Shown here: one piece after another, positions 39,784 to 49,022 of the stretch | Layout: the number at the start of each line of letters is the position of its first letter | Position numbering within the stretch: the stretch's first letter is position 1 | Assembly (NCBI RefSeq): GCF_000282335.1 | Contig: NZ_AKJM01000040.1 | Coordinates: forward strand, 107,624-171,623 | Origin: Pseudomonas sp. GM48 | GTDB taxonomy: Bacteria > Pseudomonadota > Gammaproteobacteria > Pseudomonadales > Pseudomonadaceae | Length of the DNA stretch: 64,000 bases | Reading direction: 5' to 3' | Translations under genes and position numbers: made by a program | The notes under the pieces: model-generated | Databases searched by the model: none | What the model was told of the DNA's origin: nothing | Seen by the model: the letters and a program-made list of their open reading frames with translations, nothing else

Positions 39784-40719
39784 ATGGCCAGCCAAGACAT
39801 CATTGCCCGTTCGGCCACCACCACACCCGCGCCGTCGGTGCGCGGCATGGAGGAAGTCGCCAAGCTGATCGACACCACCAAATGCATTGGCTGCAAGGCC
39901 TGTCAGGTCGCCTGTTCGGAATGGAACGAGCTGCGTGACGAGGTCGGTCATAACCATGGCACCTACGACAATCCTCAGGATCTCACCGCAGAAACCTGGA
40001 CGCTGATGCGCTTCACCGAGCATGAAACCGACGCCGGCAACCTGGAGTGGCTGATCCGCAAGGACGGCTGCATGCATTGCGCCGAACCCGGTTGCCTGGC
40101 GGCATGCCCCAGCCCGGGGGCGATCATCAAGCACGCCAATGGCATCGTCGATTTCGATCAGGATCATTGCATCGGTTGCGGCTATTGCATCACCGGTTGC
40201 CCGTTCAACATTCCACGGATCTCGCAAAAGGATCACAAGGCCTACAAATGCACCTTGTGCTCGGACCGGGTAGCGGTGGGGCTGGAGCCGGCGTGCGTGA
40301 AGACCTGTCCGACCGGTGCCATCGTGTTCGGCTCCAAGGACGACATGAAGGAACACGCGGCCGAGCGCATCGTCGACCTCAAGAGCCGGGGTTTTGAAAA
40401 CGCCGGTCTGTACGACCCTGAAGGTGTCGGCGGTACCCACGTGATGTACGTGTTGCACCACGCCGATACGCCAAGACTGTACGCCGGTTTGCCCGATCAC
40501 CCGGCAATCAGCCCGTTGGTAGGGCTGTGGAAAGGTATCAGCAAACCGCTGGCGCTGCTGGCCATGGGCGCCGCAGTACTGGCAGGGTTCTTCCACTACG
40601 TGCGCGTCGGACCGCAAATTGTCGAAGAAGATGAACACCCGAGCCCGCCGGACAATGCCGTGCACGAAGTCGATCCGTCGGTGCATACCTTCGATCCACG
40701 TGGGGAGGGCAGGCCATGA
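39784..40719 (+). CDS. fdoH: Formate dehydrogenase beta (iron-sulfur) subunit
   Basis: 311 residues carrying electrons from FdoG to the cytochrome subunit. Four ferredoxin-type cysteine groups are present in order: [11 protein letters not shown] near 38-48, [13 protein letters not shown] near 97-109, [17 protein letters not shown] near 130-146, and [23 protein letters not shown] near 157-179. A single C-terminal membrane helix ([18 protein letters not shown]) anchors it on the periplasmic side. The start follows the fdoG stop without a gap, and the stop overlaps fdoI by four bases. Confidence 0.95.
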   Translation: MASQDIIARSATTTPAPSVRGMEEVAKLIDTTKCIGCKACQVACSEWNELRDEVGHNHGTYDNPQDLTAETWTLMRFTEHETDAGNLEWLIRKDGCMHCAEPGCLAACPSPGAIIKHANGIVDFDQDHCIGCGYCITGCPFNIPRISQKDHKAYKCTLCSDRVAVGLEPACVKTCPTGAIVFGSKDDMKEHAAERIVDLKSRGFENAGLYDPEGVGGTHVMYVLHHADTPRLYAGLPDHPAISPLVGLWKGISKPLALLAMGAAVLAGFFHYVRVGPQIVEEDEHPSPPDNAVHEVDPSVHTFDPRGEGRP

Positions 40720-41381
40720 GCAACAAGACGATCCTGCGCTACACCAGTAGCCAGCGTACCAATCACTGGCTGGTGGCGATTCTGTTCCTCATGGCCGGGC
40801 TGTCCGGACTGGCGCTGTTTCACCCGGCGTTGTTCTGGCTCAGCAACCTGTTCGGCGGCGGGCCATGGACGCGTATCCTGCACCCGTTCATGGGTGTGCT
40901 GATGTTCCTGTTGTTCCTTGGCCTGGTGTTTCGCTTCTGGCGCGCCAATTACTTCATCGCCAATGACCGCCTGTGGCTCAAGCGCATCGACCGGGTGATG
41001 CTGAACAAAGAGGAGGGCGTCCCGCCCATTGGCAAATACAACCCAGGGCAGAAGCTGCTGTTCTGGACTTTACTGCTGTGCATGCTTGGGCTGTTGTTCA
41101 CCGGGCTGGTGATCTGGCGTGCGTATTTCAGCGATTACTTCGGCATCACTGTTATCCGCTGGGCGATGTTGCTGCATGCGTTGGCCGCTTTCGTGCTGAT
41201 CCTCAGCATTATCGTGCACATCTATGCCGGCATCTGGATCAAGGGCTCGGTCAGCGCCATGTTGCATGGCTGGGTCAGCCGCGGCTGGGCGAAGAAACAC
41301 CATGAGCTCTGGTATCGCCAAGTGACTCAAGATGAGACCCGCGACGAAGCTCCTACGCGACCGATCACCAAAAAGGGCTGA
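40716..41381 (+). CDS. fdoI: Formate dehydrogenase gamma (cytochrome b556) subunit
   Basis: 221-residue membrane protein with four helices and conserved histidines for two b-type haems ([69 protein letters not shown]). Passes electrons to the quinone pool. The C-terminal tail after [18 protein letters not shown] is the usual end of the family. ATGA overlap with fdoH indicates coupled translation. Confidence 0.95.
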   Translation: MSNKTILRYTSSQRTNHWLVAILFLMAGLSGLALFHPALFWLSNLFGGGPWTRILHPFMGVLMFLLFLGLVFRFWRANYFIANDRLWLKRIDRVMLNKEEGVPPIGKYNPGQKLLFWTLLLCMLGLLFTGLVIWRAYFSDYFGITVIRWAMLLHALAAFVLILSIIVHIYAGIWIKGSVSAMLHGWVSRGWAKKHHELWYRQVTQDETRDEAPTRPITKKG

Positions 41382-41384
41382 CAT

Positions 41385-42311
41385 TTGCCAACCATCCTGG
41401 AACCTGGAGAAATCGAAGCGGCGGCCGGTTCGCCGCCGTTTCTGTACATGCCACCGCATAATTTGTTCAGCCTGCGCGCCCAGCGCCTGGAAACGCTGGC
41501 CGAAGGGCACCCGCTGGCCGATTACCTGCGCCTGATTGCCGGGCTGTGCCGGGTGCAGCAACAGGTGCTGGACGACCCACCGCTGAGCGAGCCTCTTGAC
41601 CGGCAACGCATCGAGTTGTGCCAGCAACACGGCTTGCCACCGTTCGCGGCCGACAGCCTGGCGCGCGAAGACGATTGGCAGCTTTACCTCGAAGCCTTGC
41701 TGCAGCGCTATAACGCACCACCACAATCCGCCGTGGCCGATGCCGTGGAAACCTTGCGTCTGGCCGGCGCCGGGCAACGCCGCGTCTGGGCGGTGGCGTT
41801 GGTCAGCGGCCAGTATTCACTGGTGCCGGCCGCGTTGGTGCCGTTTCTCGGTGCGGCGCTGCAAATAGCCTGGAGCCACTGGTTGTTGAGTACACCGAAC
41901 CTGACACTTAGCCCCGGCGACAGCCTCAGTCAATGCCCGGCCTGTGGCTCGCCGGCCATGGCCGGAGTGATCCGCCATCGCGGCAAGCACAACGGCTTGC
42001 GTTATCTGGTCTGTTCGCTGTGCGCCTGCGAGTGGCATGTGGTGCGGGTCAAGTGCGTGTATTGCGAGCAGAGCAAGGGCCTGGAATACCTCAGCCTTGA
42101 AGATGATCGCCATGCCGCCAACCAGGCGCCTTTGCGCGCAGAAGTCTGCCCCGGTTGTAACAGTTATCTGAAGTTGCTCTATCTGGAGAACGATGCAGAC
42201 GCCGAAGCGCTGTCGGCGGACCTGTCCAGCCTGATGCTCGACATGCGCCTGGCGCAGGACGGTTATCAGCGTTTGGCACCGAATCTGTTGCTGGCTCCGG
42301 GAGACGAATAA
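41385..42311 (+). CDS. fdhE: Formate dehydrogenase accessory protein FdhE
   Basis: 308 residues, same length as E. coli FdhE (309). Rubredoxin-like protein needed for active respiratory formate dehydrogenase. Metal-binding pairs: CPACGSPAM, CSLCACEWHVVRVKCVYCEQS and CPGCNSYLK, with the diagnostic WHVVRVKC. Start is TTG 41385 with AGGG seven bases upstream, three bases after the fdoI stop. Codon choice and length support it. Confidence 0.92.
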   Translation: MPTILEPGEIEAAAGSPPFLYMPPHNLFSLRAQRLETLAEGHPLADYLRLIAGLCRVQQQVLDDPPLSEPLDRQRIELCQQHGLPPFAADSLAREDDWQLYLEALLQRYNAPPQSAVADAVETLRLAGAGQRRVWAVALVSGQYSLVPAALVPFLGAALQIAWSHWLLSTPNLTLSPGDSLSQCPACGSPAMAGVIRHRGKHNGLRYLVCSLCACEWHVVRVKCVYCEQSKGLEYLSLEDDRHAANQAPLRAEVCPGCNSYLKLLYLENDADAEALSADLSSLMLDMRLAQDGYQRLAPNLLLAPGDE

Positions 42312-42362
42312 CCGCAGCGTCTACACTCAGGCGCGACGGTCATTCGTTTTCAGGAGTGCCAG

Positions 42363-43793
42363 ATGTCTGCTCGCGGTGCCAGCCAACCCCCGCGCCTACC
42401 TTCCATCGACAGTTTGTTGCGTCACCCGGCGTGCCAGCCATTGGCCGAGCGCTATGGACGCGACGCCTTGCTGGCTGCCTTGCGGCAATTGCTTGATGAA
42501 CTGCGCGAAGGAGTGCAGCAGGGTTTGCTCGAATCGGTAGAAGTCAGCCCTGAAGTGCTGGCGGGCCGGGTGGGCGAGCGATTGTCTGCGCAACACCGCA
42601 GCCATGTGCGTCGGGTGTTCAACCTCACCGGCACGGTCTTGCACACCAACCTCGGGAGGGCGCTGTTGCCCGAGGAAGCAATTGAGGCGGTGCAAATGGC
42701 GGCCCGCTATCCGCTCAACCTCGAATTCGACTTGCGCAGCGGCAAGCGCGGAGATCGCGACGACCTGATCGAAGGCTTGATCCGCGAACTGACCGGCGCC
42801 GAAGCGGTGACCGTGGTCAACAACAATGCCGCAGCGGTGCTGCTGACCCTCAACAGCCTGGGCGCACGCAAGGAAGGGATTATTTCCCGGGGCGAACTGA
42901 TTGAAATCGGCGGTGCCTTCCGCATTCCCGACATCATGGCCCGCGCCGGGGTAAAGCTCAATGAGGTTGGCACCACCAATCGCACCCATGCCCGCGACTA
43001 CGAGGCCGCCATCGGCCCGCGCAGTGGTTTGATCATGCGGGTGCACGCGAGCAACTACAGCATTCAAGGCTTCACCACGAGCGTGCCAACGGCGGAGCTG
43101 GCGCAACTGGCGCACCGGCACGGTTTGCCACTGCTCGAAGACCTCGGCAGTGGCAGCCTGCTGGACTTGACCCGCTGGGGTTTGCCCGCCGAACCGACAG
43201 TGCGTCAGGCGCTGCTGGATGGCGCGGACATCGTCACCTTCAGTGGCGACAAACTGCTCGGCGGGCCACAGGCCGGGCTGATTGTCGGCCGCAAGGAACT
43301 GATCGCCAGGATCAAGAAAAACCCGCTCAAGCGTGCGCTGCGGGTCGATAAAATGACCCTGGCGGCCCTGGAAGCGGTGCTGAGCTTGTACCGCAACCCG
43401 GACCGACTGGCCGAGCGCTTGCCCAGCCTGCGCCTGCTGACCCGGCCACAGACCGATATTCTCGCCCAGGCCGAGCGCTTGCGGCCATCGCTGGCCCGGG
43501 TGTTGGGTGACGGCTGGAGCGTCAGTGCCATGCCGGCACTGGGCATGATCGGCAGCGGCAGCCAACCGGTGGCGAGGCTGGCCAGCGCAGCGCTGTGTCT
43601 GCGTCCGTTGACCTCCAAGCGCTTGCGCGGGCGCTCCCTGTTGAAACTTGAAGAGGCCTTTCGCGCCTTGCCGATTGCCGTACTCGGGCGTATTGACGAT
43701 GACGCCCTGTGGCTGGACCTGCGGCAACTGGACGACGAGCCGGCATGGCTGGCGCAGCTTGATCAATTGCAGGCGGAGGGCCGGGCAGGGTGA
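42363..43793 (+). CDS. selA: L-seryl-tRNA(Sec) selenium transferase
   Basis: 476-residue PLP enzyme that converts Ser-tRNA(Sec) to Sec-tRNA(Sec) with selenophosphate; forms a decamer in the cytosol. The N-terminal tRNA-binding segment begins [30 protein letters not shown] is followed by [12 protein letters not shown] and the PLP lysine K297 in [13 protein letters not shown], equivalent to E. coli K295. AGGAG lies six bases before the ATG. The stop overlaps the selB GTG by four bases. Confidence 0.96.
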   Translation: MSARGASQPPRLPSIDSLLRHPACQPLAERYGRDALLAALRQLLDELREGVQQGLLESVEVSPEVLAGRVGERLSAQHRSHVRRVFNLTGTVLHTNLGRALLPEEAIEAVQMAARYPLNLEFDLRSGKRGDRDDLIEGLIRELTGAEAVTVVNNNAAAVLLTLNSLGARKEGIISRGELIEIGGAFRIPDIMARAGVKLNEVGTTNRTHARDYEAAIGPRSGLIMRVHASNYSIQGFTTSVPTAELAQLAHRHGLPLLEDLGSGSLLDLTRWGLPAEPTVRQALLDGADIVTFSGDKLLGGPQAGLIVGRKELIARIKKNPLKRALRVDKMTLAALEAVLSLYRNPDRLAERLPSLRLLTRPQTDILAQAERLRPSLARVLGDGWSVSAMPALGMIGSGSQPVARLASAALCLRPLTSKRLRGRSLLKLEEAFRALPIAVLGRIDDDALWLDLRQLDDEPAWLAQLDQLQAEGRAG

Positions 43794-45697
43794 TTGTCGG
43801 CACCGCAGGGCACATCGACCATGGCAAAACCGCACTGCTCCAGGCGCTCACCGGCCAGGCGGGCGACCGGCGTCGGGAAGAGCGTGAGCGCGGCATGACC
43901 ATCGACCTCGGCTACCTGTATGCCGAGCTGGAGCCGGGAGCGAGCCTGACCGGCTTCATCGATGTTCCCGGCCATGAACGCTTCACCCACAACATGCTCG
44001 CCGGGGCGCAGGGTATCGATCTGGTGTTGCTGGTAGTGGCCGCCGATGACGGTGTGATGCCGCAGACGCGTGAGCACCTGGCGATTGTCCAGTTGCTGGG
44101 TATCCCTCGGGCTCTGGTGGCGATCAGTAAGTGCGACCGGGTCGATGGCGCCCGGGTGCAGGTGGTGCGCGATCAGGTCCGCACATTGCTGGCACCCGGG
44201 CCTTATGCCGATGCGCCGCTGATTGCGCTGTCGAGCGTGACCGGCGAGGGCATCGAAACCTTGCGACAGGCTTTGCTCGAAGCACAGCGGGAAGTGTTGC
44301 AACGCAGCAGCGAAGATGGCTTTCGACTGGCGATCGATCGCGCCTTCAGCGTTGCCGGGGCCGGCATCGTCGTGACCGGCACGGCACTGTCCGGTCGGGT
44401 CGCGGTGGGCGATACCTTGTTGCTGGGGCCACAAGGCAAACCGGTGCGCATTCGAGGCCTGCACGCGCAAAACCGGACCGCCGACAGCGCCATTGCCGGC
44501 CAGCGTGTGGCGTTGAACCTGAATGCCGAACGGCTGGCCCTGGAGCATATCCATCGCGGCCACTGGTTGCTGGCCGAGGGCTTGTACGCGCCCACCCAAC
44601 GCCTGGACATCGACATGCAGTTGCTTGCTGGTGAACCCAGGGCCTTCGAGCACTTTCAACCGGTGCACGTGCACCTCGGCACCCAGGACGTCACCGGGCG
44701 AGTCGCCCTGCTGGAAGGCACAAGCCTGGCACCCGGCGGGCGGATGTTTGCGCAACTGCTGCTCAATACACCGGTGCATGCGGTGAAGGGCGATCCGCTG
44801 ATCCTGCGCGACCAGAGTGCCCAACGCACCCTTGGCGGCGGTCGGGTGCTCGATCCGTTTGCACCCGCTCGACAACGCCGCAGCCCCGAACGTTTGGCGC
44901 AACTGGACGCACTGGCCAACAGTGCAACGCTGGAAGATGTTTTGCCGGCGTTGCTGGCCCATAGCGACACCGGGCTCGACCTGCAGCGCCTGGAACGTCA
45001 GTTCAACCGTCCGCGCAATTCCTGGACGTTGCCTGACAACGTGCGCCTGATCGATACCCGTCAAGGTCCGTTGCTGTTCAGTGCCAGTCGCTGGCAAGCC
45101 TTGAAAGCGCCTTTAGTCGAACAACTTGCGCATTTCCATCAACTCGAACCGGATCAAATGGGCCCGGACCGGGATCGCCTGCGCCGATTTGCCGGCAGCA
45201 CTCTGGAACGTCCGACGTTTATCTGCCTGCTCGATGAATTGCTGGCCAGCGGCGCTATCGTCAGCAGCGGACCATGGTTGCATTTACCCGAACATCAGGT
45301 GCGCTTGAGTGAAGAAGACGAAGCCTTGTGGCAACGCTTGCAGCCGTTGTTCGAACAAGCCGGTTTCGACCCGCCCTGGGTGCGCAACCTGGGGCATGAC
45401 GAGGCAACCGTTCGCGCCTTGCTGCGCAAAATGGCCCGGCTGGGCCTGCTCCATCAAGTCGTCCACGATCTGTTTTACACCGACAGCATGATCCGTCGAT
45501 TGGCGGCTATGCTGTTGCAACTGGCGGACGCCAACCCGGTGATTCAGGTGGCGTCGTTCCGCGATGCAATCGGTTTGGGGCGCAAGCGCAGCATTCAGAT
45601 ACTGGAATACTTTGACCGTATCGGCCTGACGCGGCGTTTTGGTGATCGTCGGCAGATTAGTGCGGACAGTGCGTTGGCCCAGCGCACAGAACACTGA
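43790..45697 (+). CDS. selB: Selenocysteine-specific elongation factor SelB
   Basis: 635-residue GTPase that delivers Sec-tRNA to UGA codons marked by a SECIS hairpin. G1 [11 protein letters not shown] at 4-14, the switch/G2 region [11 protein letters not shown]3 DVPGHERF near 59, and G4 SKCD near 110. EF-Tu-like domains II and III follow. The C-terminal 200 residues are the winged helices that read the SECIS (ending [22 protein letters not shown]). GTG start overlapping selA. selC follows 31 bases after the stop. Confidence 0.96.
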   Translation: MIVGTAGHIDHGKTALLQALTGQAGDRRREERERGMTIDLGYLYAELEPGASLTGFIDVPGHERFTHNMLAGAQGIDLVLLVVAADDGVMPQTREHLAIVQLLGIPRALVAISKCDRVDGARVQVVRDQVRTLLAPGPYADAPLIALSSVTGEGIETLRQALLEAQREVLQRSSEDGFRLAIDRAFSVAGAGIVVTGTALSGRVAVGDTLLLGPQGKPVRIRGLHAQNRTADSAIAGQRVALNLNAERLALEHIHRGHWLLAEGLYAPTQRLDIDMQLLAGEPRAFEHFQPVHVHLGTQDVTGRVALLEGTSLAPGGRMFAQLLLNTPVHAVKGDPLILRDQSAQRTLGGGRVLDPFAPARQRRSPERLAQLDALANSATLEDVLPALLAHSDTGLDLQRLERQFNRPRNSWTLPDNVRLIDTRQGPLLFSASRWQALKAPLVEQLAHFHQLEPDQMGPDRDRLRRFAGSTLERPTFICLLDELLASGAIVSSGPWLHLPEHQVRLSEEDEALWQRLQPLFEQAGFDPPWVRNLGHDEATVRALLRKMARLGLLHQVVHDLFYTDSMIRRLAAMLLQLADANPVIQVASFRDAIGLGRKRSIQILEYFDRIGLTRRFGDRRQISADSALAQRTEH

Positions 45698-45728
45698 TAA
45701 AAGGGCAGGATTCAAGGACAGACTTCAA

Positions 45729-45824
45729 GGAAGGCAATCGCGCCCGGTGGCGCGGCCGGGCTTCAAACCCGGTTGGGGACGGCATCCGTTCCCGGGCAGG
45801 TTCGACTCCGGCTGCCTTCCGCCA
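45729..45824 (+). tRNA. selC: tRNA-Sec (anticodon TCA)
   Basis: 96 bases including an encoded CCA. The eight-base-pair acceptor stem GGAAGGCA/TGCCTTCC, the anticodon loop CTTCAAA with TCA at 45763-45765, the long variable arm, and GGTTCGACTCC in the T arm are all as in E. coli selC. It completes the selenoprotein cassette and lies at a boundary followed by accessory genes. Confidence 0.97.
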
Positions 45825-45859
45825 ATCACCTCCAGATTTTCTGACTCAACCGAATCCAC

Positions 45860-45884
45860 TGTGGGGGGAGCCTGCTCGCGATGG
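45860..45884 (+). repeat. Single diverged REP sequence
   Basis: TGTGGGGGGAGCCTGCTCGC followed by GATGG is a degraded copy of the REP unit in the intact elements. It lies between selC and parE and has no partner arm nearby, but an inverted fragment occurs at about 46,584. Confidence 0.6.
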
Positions 45885-45941
45885 CGGTTGGTCGAAGCAA
45901 CACATTCGCCCAGTTTTTACACGGGGTTGCGAAATGGATCG

Positions 45942-46232
45942 TCAGAGATTGCGCTGGGCTTCCATCCGATCATGAAGAACCCTGATGATCGCAATTCCGT
46001 ACGCAGTGATTCGAAAATAGATCATGTGTCGCTCAACACTGCAGCGCCGATAACCAGGACGGATAGAGTCGCAGGCCGGCGCCTTTTTCGGGCGCTCGGC
46101 CAATTGCGCAAATGCTGAGGTAAGGATGTCAATGTAGCGATTGGCCTGAACCAGGCCCCACTGGCGAGCGGTATAACTCCAGATTGCCTCAAGGTCACCC
46201 TCTGCGGCAGGCGTTAGACGATATTCAGCCAT
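45942..46232 (-). CDS. parE: ParE/RelE-type toxin
   Basis: 96 residues of the ParE branch: YRLTPAAEGDLEAIWSYTARQWGLVQANRYIDILTSAFAQLAERP, then the strand pair RRCSVERHMIYFRITAYGIAIIRVLHDRMEAQRNL. ParE toxins inhibit gyrase. The start overlaps the antitoxin gene by eight bases. Directly beside selC, a typical landing site for accessory DNA. Confidence 0.92.
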   Translation of the reverse strand: MAEYRLTPAAEGDLEAIWSYTARQWGLVQANRYIDILTSAFAQLAERPKKAPACDSIRPGYRRCSVERHMIYFRITAYGIAIIRVLHDRMEAQRNL

Positions 46233-46470
46233 GCGCGGTTAACATTCTCTGTTTGAATGCAGCTGGATCGAATGGGCGAGGTTCTCCGCTGGATTCACCT
46301 TCCCGAAGGGCGGCACGGATCGTTTCGAGTTCAGCGCTGCGCTCCTGTTCACGACGGATCAGATCGCGAATGTATTCGCTGTCGTTGGTGTAATGGCCCG
46401 CTTCTATCTGCGCTTTGATCCAGTTGTCTTGCTGGTCGGTCACGGTGATGGTTTTTCGTACGGTTCCCAT
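46225..46470 (-). CDS. parD: ParD-type antitoxin
   Basis: 81 residues. The ribbon-helix-helix N-terminus (RKTITVTDQQDNWIKAQIEAGHYTNDSEYIRDLIRREQER) binds the operator. The flexible C-terminus (EGESSGEPRPFDPAAFKQRML) wraps the toxin. Antitoxin-first order and overlap with parE are standard for autoregulated parDE modules. Intact by eye. Confidence 0.92.
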   Translation of the reverse strand: MGTVRKTITVTDQQDNWIKAQIEAGHYTNDSEYIRDLIRREQERSAELETIRAALREGESSGEPRPFDPAAFKQRMLTAHG

Positions 46471-46492
46471 GATTGGGCCTCCACGGAGATAG

Positions 46493-46541
46493 TCGACTGC
46501 ATGAAACCTATCATACTATTGGTGCGGTATCGAGCAGTCGA
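46493..46541 (-). promoter_or_regulatory. Candidate parDE promoter and operator
   Basis: Just upstream of parD, TCGACTGC (46493-46500) and GCAGTCGA (46534-46541) form an inverted repeat. Between them is a minus-strand TATGAT (46515-46510) that would serve as -10; no good -35 is seen. The arrangement suits ParD autorepression, which is inferred. Confidence 0.35.
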
Positions 46542-46583
46542 GCCTCTATTGCGATCCATCCAGTCTGAACAGAGTTTGCAGCT

Positions 46584-46602
46584 TTGCGGCAAGCCCGCTC
46601 CA
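46584..46602 (-). repeat. Partial inverted REP sequence
   Basis: TTGCGGCAAGCCCGCTCC resembles the closing arm of a REP. It is opposed to the diverged REP at 45,860, so the two bracket the parDE module. Confidence 0.4.
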
Positions 46603-46640
46603 ACCAATGAATGCATTCCAAACATTGTCGAATGCTTTCC

Positions 46641-47960
46641 TCAGAACACCAGCGGGTACTGAATCACTACATATATCCGGTCTATGTCATCACCCGCCTG
46701 CGCCTTATTGGCCCGGTGCGAAACGTGCGACATCTGCACCGACAGGTCCTTCGCTGCCCCCGTTTGGACGATGTACTTCAAATCAATGTCGCGCTCCCAG
46801 TGTTTGCCCCCATCACCTTGTTGCGGCACGAAGGTGCCGGACGCCGCGTCGAACGGGTTGTAGGCCCCGCCTTGCGGTGCATGGGTGCCGTCGATCTGGT
46901 CGCCGGTGACGTAACGCGTCATGAATTTCAACCCGGGAATCCCGTAGGTCGCCAGGTCCAGGTCGTAGCGTGCCTGCCAGGAACGTTCATGGGCACCGTT
47001 GAAGTCGGCGTACTTGATCGAGTTGGCCAGATAGATGGAATCGCCACCGACAAAATCGAATGGCGTATCACCGTCGATCTTCTGATAGGCCACGGTGAAA
47101 CCATGGGCGCCGATCGTGTATCTGCCCGACAGGCTGTACGCGGTGTTGTCGATGGCACCGGCCAGTGCCTGGCCGGTGTCCCGGGTGTGATAGAGGTTGG
47201 CGTCAAGGAACACATCGGATTGCTTGAAATGCAGGTTGCCGTAGTACTGATGCCAGGTGTCTGTCAGCTCCGAAGCGTACAGGGCGCCGCCGACCGGACT
47301 TTGGGTAAACAGGTCAGCGCCGACAAACGAAATGCCACCGGCCTCGGTGTTGGCGCCATAGCCGAAAAAGTTGCCCTTGCCTGAAGCACTGTCCTGATTC
47401 TTGAATGCCGTGAAGTGCCCGGCTTGCAGGTTCATGCCGTCGATCTCACGGCTGTCGAGCAGAAAACCAGTGGCGTACTCCGGTTGCAGGCGTTTGTCCG
47501 CGGTGTCGAATACCGGGGTTTCGACCTCCATCTCGCCATACGCCAGGGTGGTCTTCGATGCCTTGAGCTTGATCGCGCCGCCACCGCTGGAGTAGTCGCT
47601 TTCGCTGCGGCCGTCACTGCCCACTGGCAGTAATCCGGTCCCGGAATGTCCCTTGCCGCTATCGAGTTTCAATCCCAGAAATGCATGGGCATCAAGGCCA
47701 AAACCAACGGCGCCCGGTGTGAAACCGGATTCAAAAGTGCTGATAAAGCCTTGAGCCCATTCGGCCTTGTAGCTCTTGCCGGTCGGCGAGGGGGATCGAT
47801 AGTCGCTGTTCAGATAAAAGTTTCGGCTAAGTACGCCAAGCGTCGCGCCGTTCAGGAAGCCTTCCGCGTCTTGCGACGATTCATCGGCCAGTGCGTGGGT
47901 GGCCAACAGGTAGAGGCACAGGGCAATGGCCGCCCTGAAATCTTGCGGGGAAAGGGTCAT
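46641..47960 (-). CDS. OprD-family outer-membrane porin
   Basis: About 439 residues from ATG 47960 (GGTGA seven bases upstream). A signal peptide ends near ALADES. The Pseudomonas OprD barrel signature follows: GFLNGATLGVLSRNFYLNSDYR, then EWAQGFISTFESGFTPGAVGFGLDAHAFLGLKLDSGKG, and the C-terminal terminal-strand VVIQYPLVF ending in Phe. OprD porins take up amino acids, small aromatic acids or related substrates. The specificity cannot be assigned. Confidence 0.95.
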   Translation of the reverse strand: MTLSPQDFRAAIALCLYLLATHALADESSQDAEGFLNGATLGVLSRNFYLNSDYRSPSPTGKSYKAEWAQGFISTFESGFTPGAVGFGLDAHAFLGLKLDSGKGHSGTGLLPVGSDGRSESDYSSGGGAIKLKASKTTLAYGEMEVETPVFDTADKRLQPEYATGFLLDSREIDGMNLQAGHFTAFKNQDSASGKGNFFGYGANTEAGGISFVGADLFTQSPVGGALYASELTDTWHQYYGNLHFKQSDVFLDANLYHTRDTGQALAGAIDNTAYSLSGRYTIGAHGFTVAYQKIDGDTPFDFVGGDSIYLANSIKYADFNGAHERSWQARYDLDLATYGIPGLKFMTRYVTGDQIDGTHAPQGGAYNPFDAASGTFVPQQGDGGKHWERDIDLKYIVQTGAAKDLSVQMSHVSHRANKAQAGDDIDRIYVVIQYPLVF

Positions 47961-48003
47961 CAATGGTTCACCACAGGGGCAGCGACTGCGGGTGATGATT
48001 CAC

Positions 48004-48103
48004 TGTAGGAGCGAGCTTGCTCGCGATGGTCTCGAGAGCGCCGCGTTTACCCAGTAAACAGGCGTTATCGTTAACGATCATCGCGAGCAAGCTCGCTCCT
48101 ACA
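48004..48103. repeat. REPIN, subfamily A
   Basis: TGTAGGAGCGAGCTTGCTCG to its inverse, 100 bases, with the same interior (GAGCGCCGCGTTT, CGTTATCGTTAACGA) as the element at 24,389. Between oprD and the isochorismatase-like gene. Confidence 0.92.
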
Positions 48104-48130
48104 GGGTTCGCCCGCAGTCGCTTGTTTTTC

Positions 48131-48784
48131 TTAGTGGCCTTCCGAGGCACCAAACATGGTCTTGGCGTAGATCAGGCCCAGACCGTAGGCGCCGCCGTTG
48201 GCAATCGAGGTTTTCACGGTTTCGTTGTAAGTTTCGCTGCGAGCCCAGTCACGTTGCAGTTCCAGCAGGTATTGCAGCGAGGTCATCGGCCGGGCGCCGA
48301 TCTGGATCATGCGCTGCATGGCCATTTCGTGGGCCTCGGTGCTGACGTCGCCGCAGGCGTCGGCAATCACATACACCTCGAAACCCTGGTCAATCGCCGA
48401 CAATGCCGGGCCAACGATGCAAACGGAGGTCCACAGACCGGCGAGGACAATCTTCTGCTTGCCGATGGCATTGACCTCAACGGCAATGCGCTCGTCTTCC
48501 CAGGTGTTCATGCTGGTGCGATCGATCACGTTGTGTTCCGGGAACACGGCTTTGATTTCCTCGAAGATCGGCCCGGAAAAACTCTTCTCGGCGACAGTGG
48601 TGAGAATCGTCGAGACCTTGAAACCACGCGCCGCCTTGGCTACCAGTGCGGCGTTGTTGCGCAGGGTGACGGCATCGATCGACTTGGTCGCGAAGGACAT
48701 CTGCGACTGGTGGTCGATCATGATCAGGGTGTGGTCGGTCGGGGTCAGCAGGGTTTTACCGGGTACTGCTTTTGCAATGGCCAT
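48131..48784 (-). CDS. Isochorismatase-family hydrolase (YcaC-like)
   Basis: 217-residue cysteine hydrolase. IMIDHQSQMSF carries the catalytic Asp, ILTTVAEKSFSGP the Lys region, and LAGLWTSVCIVGPAL the nucleophile Cys near residue 122. Length and sequence fit YcaC, an octameric enzyme of uncertain substrate. Start at ATG 48784. A palindromic terminator separates it from the upstream hydrolase gene. Confidence 0.9.
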   Translation of the reverse strand: MAIAKAVPGKTLLTPTDHTLIMIDHQSQMSFATKSIDAVTLRNNAALVAKAARGFKVSTILTTVAEKSFSGPIFEEIKAVFPEHNVIDRTSMNTWEDERIAVEVNAIGKQKIVLAGLWTSVCIVGPALSAIDQGFEVYVIADACGDVSTEAHEMAMQRMIQIGARPMTSLQYLLELQRDWARSETYNETVKTSIANGGAYGLGLIYAKTMFGASEGH

Positions 48785-48885
48785 GACATTGTCCTTATGG
48801 GGGGGAGTGAGGACGTCATGGTTACGTAGATCGGGTCGGGAATATTGAATCAGTGTGCTGTCTTTGACTCATCGCGATCAAACGG

Positions 48886-48927
48886 CACAAACCCTGTGGG
48901 AACGAGCTCGCTCCCACAGGGTTTGTG
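48886..48927. terminator. Long perfect hairpin after the exported hydrolase gene
   Basis: CACAAACCCTGTGGGA (48886-48901) pairs perfectly with TCCCACAGGGTTTGTG (48912-48927), 16 base pairs with a 10-base loop acgagctcgc. Arms and loop resemble a compressed REP. There is no real T-run, but the stability suggests a transcript end between the two minus-strand genes. Confidence 0.55.
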
Positions 48928-49022
48928 TGTGCCATTCACGGCATCACGCGTTAGTGCTTGCGCAAGTTTGGCACCGACGTTCTCCACGTTCATGGCGCTG
49001 GTGTGCGGATGTCAGATCGACT

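Noticed and set aside
42396..43835. 479-codon frame antisense to selA
   Set aside because: Shadow of selA, rich in Gln/His/Gly with no recognisable domain.
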